Positions 42,842 to 46,556 of a stretch of 46,556 nucleotides of DNA are shown one piece after another. A model generated the notes under the pieces. The model was not told where the DNA came from and did not search any database. It worked only from the letters and a program-made list of their open reading frames with translations. The position numbers were made by a program, and so were the translations under genes. Position 1 is the stretch's first letter. Each line of letters starts with the position of its first letter. Origin of the DNA: an uncultured Thermomicrobiales bacterium (GTDB taxonomy: Bacteria > Chloroflexota > Chloroflexia > Thermomicrobiales > UBA6265); NCBI GenBank assembly GCA_902806345.1, contig CADCWF010000012.1:1-46556 (forward strand), in the 5' to 3' direction.

Positions 42842-43411
42842 TCAGGCCGCGTCGCGGGCGAGGAAGACGGTGACGGTCGTCTGGTCGCCGTCGCTCAGCA
42901 GCCAGGCGACGCCCCGCAGACCGGAGTCGTTCAACTCGCCGAGACCGATGAACAAGTTGCCCTGCTCGTCCGGCAGGCCGACTATGTTGCCGCAGGCGAC
43001 GTAGACCTCGATGTTCTCGGCGCTCTCATGGACGTTGATGGCGTGGCCGCCGGCGATGATGTCCTCGAGCGCGAGGTCGACCTCCGTCGTTGCCACCGCG
43101 ACCGGGATTCCGGCGCCGGGCATCCCGGCCATCGCAGAGCCCGCCATTGGGGTCGCCATGGCGTCTGGCGTCGCAATCGTCAGCGTGCCGGCGGCCGCAG
43201 CCGTCTCGCTCGGGAAGACCAGGTCCGCCAGAGGAATCAGCGGCGCCGGGTCGAGGTTGTCGCACGTGCCGACGTGGATGTGGTTGGGCAGACCGGCCGC
43301 AGCTGCCACCGGGGTCGCCTCTTGGGCCGTCGCCCCGAACCCGAAGGTGCCAAACGCCACCGTTGCCGCCAAGGCTGCGACCGCGTGCGCGCGGCTGCCG
43401 AACAAGACCAT
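42842..43411 (-). CDS. Small secreted Cu/Zn-SOD-like beta-sandwich protein
   Basis: Exported protein of about 189 aa. A signal peptide ends at GATAQEATP. The mature part has NHIHVGTCDNLDPAPLIPLADL, then VDLALEDIIAGGHAINVHES, IEVYVACGNI and GLRGVAWLL. The HxHxGxC and HAINVHE blocks resemble the Cu/Zn superoxide dismutase fold, but the full metal-ligand set is not evident, so catalysis is doubtful. A Met-rich stretch (ATPMAGSAMAGMPGAG) could bind copper(I). ATG 43411 has GGGAGG 7 nt upstream. As I recall, several such proteins occur per genome in Thermomicrobia-like bacteria. Confidence 0.7.
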   Translation of the reverse strand: MVLFGSRAHAVAALAATVAFGTFGFGATAQEATPVAAAAGLPNHIHVGTCDNLDPAPLIPLADLVFPSETAAAAGTLTIATPDAMATPMAGSAMAGMPGAGIPVAVATTEVDLALEDIIAGGHAINVHESAENIEVYVACGNIVGLPDEQGNLFIGLGELNDSGLRGVAWLLSDGDQTTVTVFLARDAA

Positions 43412-43572
43412 GCCTGTACCTCCCGACGTGGTTGTCCGCGTGCACCGTACCGAACGCCGTCCACGGGATCGCTGGCCCTGGGTGAGCCGGTTGGCAGTCT
43501 ATCACGCGAAGGGAGCCGACTCGCCGCCGGCCGCATCACCAGCCTGGCTGACTTCGAGGTGGCCCCAGGCGG

Positions 43573-43950
43573 TCAGGCGACGACGGCGTTGACCGCATGC
43601 GAAACCCGCTCCACAACGCCGTTCGGACCGAGGGTTATCGCTACGAGATCGACGCGCCAGACGGCGTCGTGCCAGGCAGGGTGGGCCGCGACGAACCGCT
43701 CGCCGGTGGTCAGGAGTCGTCGCGCCTTGGAGAGGTCAATCGCGTCCTCGGCCCGGCCGTTTGCCTCGCCGCGGCGGAGCTTGACCTCGACGATCACCAG
43801 TTCCTCGCCCTCCTGCATGACCAGATCGAGCTCGCCGGCCGGGCAACGCCACTTGGCGGCGACGAAGCGGTAGCCCCGGGCTTCGAGCCAACGCCGGGCG
43901 TGGGCCTCGCCGGCGTCGCCGAGGGCGGCTCGGTCCGTCCCCTCCGTCAA
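43573..43950 (-). CDS. yraN: UPF0102/YraN-family nuclease-like protein
   Basis: Protein of about 125 aa with a restriction-endonuclease-like fold. Key blocks: LGDAGEAHARRWLEARGYRFVAAKWRCPAGELDLVMQEGEELVIVEVKLRR, with conserved Glu, Asp and EVK catalytic-type residues. The molecular role of the family is not settled. The start is unclear: a TTG at 43950 overlaps the rnhB stop as TTGA and gives the usual family length, while a GTG at 43989 would extend it inside rnhB. Its place after rplS and rnhB is the conserved bacterial gene order. Confidence 0.88.
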   Translation of the reverse strand: MTEGTDRAALGDAGEAHARRWLEARGYRFVAAKWRCPAGELDLVMQEGEELVIVEVKLRRGEANGRAEDAIDLSKARRLLTTGERFVAAHPAWHDAVWRVDLVAITLGPNGVVERVSHAVNAVVA

Positions 43951-44603
43951 GGGACGGTACCGAGCAGCCGGGCCACCGGCGCGAAGCACCGGCGGTGGAG
44001 GGGACCGGGCCCGTGCTCGTCGAGCCGACGGAGGTGGAGGGCGGAGCCGTACCCCTTGTGGAGGACGAACCCGTAGCGGGGGTCATCGTCGTCGGAGGCA
44101 ACCATCAGCGCGTCGCGGGTGGTCTTGGCGATGATGGATGCCGCCGCCACCGAGAGGCAGCGGCCGTCGGCGCCAATCGGGCCGGACTGGGGCAGCCCGA
44201 GATCGAGGGTGCAGGCGTCGAGCAGGAGCGCATGGGGCTGGCAAGGCAACGCCAGGACGGCGCGCTCCATCGCCACTCGGTTGGCGGCGGCCAGCCCCAG
44301 GGCGTCGAGCTCGCCCGGCTCGACGATGCCGATCCCGACGCCACACGCCGACTCCCGAACCGGACCGACGAGGGCGGTTCGCCGCTCCGGCGGAAGCTCC
44401 TTGGAGTCGCGGACGGCGCCGAGGAGCTTGGTCAGCCGCCGGAGAGCGGGACCGGCGGCGGCCGGGAAGACGACCGCCGCAGCGACAAGCGGGCCGGCGA
44501 GGGCGCCTCGGCCCACCTCGTCGACGCCGGCGACGACGTCCAGCCCGGCTCGCCAGAACGACCGCTCGAAGGCGAAGTCGGGTGCAGCACGAGGCGCAGA
44601 CAT
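43947..44603 (-). CDS. rnhB: Ribonuclease HII
   Basis: Enzyme of about 218 aa that cleaves RNA in RNA/DNA hybrids and at single embedded ribonucleotides. Catalytic residues are visible: Asp-Glu in AGVDEVGRGALAGPL, Asp in HALLLDACTL and Asp in IIAKTTRDALM. RDSKELPPERR and HKGYGSALH are also family blocks. ATG 44603 has no strong SD, but upstream codons are not in keeping with the family. It follows rplS across a terminator-like hairpin and overlaps yraN by a few bases. Confidence 0.94.
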   Translation of the reverse strand: MSAPRAAPDFAFERSFWRAGLDVVAGVDEVGRGALAGPLVAAAVVFPAAAGPALRRLTKLLGAVRDSKELPPERRTALVGPVRESACGVGIGIVEPGELDALGLAAANRVAMERAVLALPCQPHALLLDACTLDLGLPQSGPIGADGRCLSVAAASIIAKTTRDALMVASDDDDPRYGFVLHKGYGSALHLRRLDEHGPGPLHRRCFAPVARLLGTVP

Positions 44604-44631
44604 GCACCGGACGATACCACGCCGGAAACGG

Positions 44632-44660
44632 CTCGGCGCCCGCTGGGAGCGGGCGCCGAG
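44632..44660 (-). terminator. Terminator after rplS
   Basis: A perfect 13-bp stem ctcggcgcccgct/agcgggcgccgag with a 3-nt loop. On the minus strand it is followed by CGTTTCC, a weak T-run. It lies between rplS and rnhB, so rnhB may be expressed partly by read-through. Confidence 0.65.
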
Positions 44661-44696
44661 TCGGGCTTGCGTCGCGCTGCGAGCTCGTGGAGCGGG

Positions 44697-45050
44697 CTAG
44701 GTCCGCCGCTCCTTGATCCGGGCTGCCTTGCCGGTCAGGCCGCGCAGATAGTAGAGCTTGGCGCGGCGGACGCGTCCCCGGCGAGTCACCTCGATCCGGT
44801 CGATCCGGGGCGAGTGGAGGAGGAAGGTCCGCTCGACGCCGACGGCGTGGGAGGCGATCCGGCGGACGGTGAAGTTCTCGTTGATGCCCCCGGCCCGGCG
44901 CCGGATGACGACCCCCTCGAAGACCTGGATCCGCTCCCGCGTGCCCTCGACCACCTTGGCGTGGACGCGCACGGTGTCGCCGGGACCGAACTCGGGAATC
45001 TCGGCCTTGAACTGCTCCGACTCGACCGACCGGATCAACTGGGCAACCAT
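44697..45050 (-). CDS. rplS: 50S ribosomal protein L19
   Basis: Ribosomal protein of about 117 aa at the 30S/50S interface. Diagnostic blocks are [55 protein letters not shown] and [25 protein letters not shown] 45050 has GGAG 4 nt upstream and is the family N-terminus; the frame is open further upstream but not coding. The upstream DNA contains a GC-rich inverted repeat (about 45075-45112) that might fold in the leader. trmD, its usual upstream neighbour, is absent. Confidence 0.96.
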   Translation of the reverse strand: MVAQLIRSVESEQFKAEIPEFGPGDTVRVHAKVVEGTRERIQVFEGVVIRRRAGGINENFTVRRIASHAVGVERTFLLHSPRIDRIEVTRRGRVRRAKLYYLRGLTGKAARIKERRT

Positions 45051-45233
45051 GGATCTCCGCCCTTCTATCGTCCCAAGGCGCGCGGCATTCGGGCGGAACT
45101 CCCGCGCCGCAAGCCGGCTAAACCAAACCATGCCAGAAGAAGGCACGCCGAACGGCCCGTTTCCGGGCTCGCCCGGCAGTCTAGCACTCCCTCCGCCCGC
45201 AGGCAACGCTCGCCGAATCCGATCCGGAAACGG

Positions 45234-46130
45234 TCAACCGACGGCTGCGGGCACGGCTGTCCACCGCGACAACGCCTGCTCCAGCAGCCCCATCGCCGAC
45301 GCGAGCGAGGTCCGGCCGCGCTCGCCTGCTCCGGGGTTGAGCCCCGCCAGGCAGAGCGTAGCGACCTTGCCGGTGGCGAGGACGCGTCCGAGCGCCTCGG
45401 CCGCTTCGGGGACGGTCGGCCCCTTGGCCGACGGCGTCGACGCGCTCGGTACGAAGCGGGGGTCGAGCAGATCGAGGTCGACGTGGACGCAGAGATGGGT
45501 GCAGCGGTTCGCCAGTCGGTCGAGAGCCGCTTGGAACGCATCACCACAAAGCTCGCCGGCGCCCACGATGCGCACATTCGTGGCCCGGAGCAGGGCCTCC
45601 TCTTTTTCGTCCAGGTCGCGGATGCCGGCCAGGAGGATCCGGTCGGTCGGCAGCGGCGCGGCGAGACCGGCGGCTTCGCGCCAGAGCGGCCCTGCCAGCC
45701 CGGCGATCACCGCGACCGGCATCCCGGCCAGGATGCCGCTATAGGACGTCTCCGGGGTGTTGAAGTCACCATGGGCGTCCAGCCAGACGAGACCAAGCAC
45801 TGACCCCGGTCCGGCCCCGGTCTGGGTGCCGGCGACGACCCCGACCGCGACTGTATCGTCTCCGCCAAGGACGAGCACCGCCCGCCCGGCCCGATAGCCG
45901 TCGGCAACCAGGGCCGCGGCGCGGGCACCGAGCTTGCCGATATTGACGGCGGTTCTCCCCGCTTCGATCTCCTCTGCGAGCAGGTTCGCCTCGCGCGGCT
46001 CGCCAACCTCGAATCCCCTGGTGGCGAGGCGACGGCCGAGCCCGGCCCGAAGGAGTGCCTCCGGCCCGGCGCCGAGTCCTTCGCCCCGCGCGTCGTAGCG
46101 ATAGGGAACGGAGACGATATCCAGCTCCAC
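45234..46130 (-). CDS. Arginase/agmatinase-family protein with altered first metal motif
   Basis: Ureohydrolase-family protein of about 298 aa. Manganese-site blocks: LVLGGDDTVAVG where arginases have GGDH, then a canonical WLDAHGDFNTPETSYSG (Asp, His, Asp), and HVDLDLLDP with both Asp residues. The usual first His ligand is thus Asp. Such changes occur in atypical members, so activity on arginine cannot be assumed. Other substrates (agmatine, formiminoglutamate, guanidino acids) are possible. GTG 46130 has AAGGGG 7 nt upstream. It is divergent from the J-domain gene. Confidence 0.82.
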   Translation of the reverse strand: MELDIVSVPYRYDARGEGLGAGPEALLRAGLGRRLATRGFEVGEPREANLLAEEIEAGRTAVNIGKLGARAAALVADGYRAGRAVLVLGGDDTVAVGVVAGTQTGAGPGSVLGLVWLDAHGDFNTPETSYSGILAGMPVAVIAGLAGPLWREAAGLAAPLPTDRILLAGIRDLDEKEEALLRATNVRIVGAGELCGDAFQAALDRLANRCTHLCVHVDLDLLDPRFVPSASTPSAKGPTVPEAAEALGRVLATGKVATLCLAGLNPGAGERGRTSLASAMGLLEQALSRWTAVPAAVG

Positions 46131-46392
46131 CGCGTTACCCCTTGCCGGCCCGGCTCACTCACCCAGGGATCATCGGTCGGATCGGGTTGCTGAGTCCGGG
46201 ACGTGCCCGCTCGTCGCGGACCTTCCCTCGAAGGGGTCGCGTACAATCCCTTCGTCCCTCGCCCGGTGGGCCACCCGACCGGGCCACTTCGACCCCTCAG
46301 CCCCCAGCGGCGGGCTCGCCGCCGAGTGGACAACGCCGTTGCCCGTTCCACCCCCGGACCCGCCCATTGGTCCGGACGCGCCGCCCGGATCC

Positions 46393-46556
46393 GTGCCCAA
46401 CAGACCCCCCGATCCCGACCACTACCAACTGCTCGGGGTCTCCTATACCGCCCGCCGGGTCGAGATCACCCGGGCCTACCGTGAGGCGATGAAGGCGATC
46501 CATCCCGACCGCCAGCGACCGGAGCGGCGGTCGGCGGCCGAAGAGCAGGCCAAGAA
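46393..46556 (+). CDS. J-domain (DnaJ-like) protein, truncated by the window end
   Basis: About 54 residues of an N-terminal J-domain are visible: DHYQLLGVSYTARRVEITRAYREAMKAIHPDRQRPERR, with the HPD motif that stimulates DnaK. The frame runs off the window. The start is uncertain: GTG 46393 gives a compact N-terminus, but the frame stays open upstream through Pro-rich sequence with a TTG at 46339, and neither has a strong ribosome site. TACAAT at 46242-46247 is a possible -10. Without the rest I cannot say whether this is DnaJ proper or a J-domain-only protein. Confidence 0.75.
   Translation, partial: MPNRPPDPDHYQLLGVSYTARRVEITRAYREAMKAIHPDRQRPERRSAAEEQAK

Noticed and set aside
45051..45233. 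Ribosomal-protein leader element upstream of rplS
   Set aside because: A GC-rich inverted repeat is present, but it does not match a leader I can recognise and such pairings are common at this GC content.
1..46556. tRNA, rRNA, CRISPR arrays, insertion sequences, attachment sites or replication origin
   Set aside because: No cloverleaf-like segment, repeat-spacer array, transposase or recombinase, or AT-rich iteron cluster was seen on either strand.

Overview
This 46.6-kb window is a very GC-rich, gene-dense bacterial chromosome segment. GTG starts are frequent, Shine-Dalgarno (SD) sites are strong GGAGG, and adjacent genes often overlap by GTGA. Housekeeping genes (rplS-rnhB-yraN, hisS, moaA, moaB, a J-domain protein) lie among transporters, sugar enzymes and lineage-type secreted proteins. 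This fits a Thermomicrobia-like member of Chloroflexota, with an actinobacterium as the alternative. That placement is inferred from gene content. I see no rRNA, tRNA, CRISPR array, insertion sequence or prophage.

Layout. 0-6.4 kb (minus strand): a BMP-type ABC importer (ATPase, two permeases, binding protein) followed by a class-V aminotransferase that closely resembles pyridoxamine-pyruvate aminotransferase. 6.8-8.8 kb: a three-domain flavoprotein (cyclic-nucleotide-binding, glutaredoxin-like, thioredoxin-reductase-like without its CxxC) converging on a small UBP-type zinc-finger gene, with a strong shared terminator between them. 8.9-12.8 kb: a SIS-domain protein, a decayed polysaccharide deacetylase with two Trp-to-stop changes, and a YtcJ-like amidohydrolase. 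13.2-19.5 kb (plus strand): a repetitive Gly-rich surface protein, a KDPG aldolase, a secreted glucose/sorbosone dehydrogenase-like protein and a secreted protein with calcium-binding repeats. 20-24.6 kb (minus): a uracil/xanthine-type permease, threonine aldolase, sulfotransferase and Gfo/Idh/MocA oxidoreductase. 24.7-27.4 kb (plus): an MFS transporter and a Tat-exported GH3 enzyme. 27.4-30.9 kb (minus): a DUF2254 membrane protein, and an HD-domain gene in an apparent operon with two tandem LysE-type exporters. 31-35.5 kb: moaA, an EmrB/QacA-type efflux pump and an AzgA-type purine permease. 35.8-38.4 kb: a secreted Cys-paired domain protein, a D-2-hydroxyacid dehydrogenase and a small basic DUF4258-like protein. 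38.6-46.6 kb (mostly minus): galactokinase-like kinase, PIG-L deacetylase, hisS, moaB, a Cu/Zn-SOD-like secreted protein, yraN, rnhB, rplS, an arginase-family protein, and the start of a J-domain protein on the plus strand.

Themes. Uptake of nucleobases or nucleosides recurs (BMP importer and two NCS2-type permeases). Both NCS2 genes, and one small unrelated gene, carry the palindrome GTACGTAC at the predicted transcription start, which suggests shared control. The least-described parts are the flavoprotein/UBP-finger pair, the recurrent Cys-paired domain in two secreted proteins, the Gly-rich repeat protein with an LPXTG-like tail, the importer/aminotransferase operon, and the mirror-image divergent promoter between the HD-domain operon and moaA.
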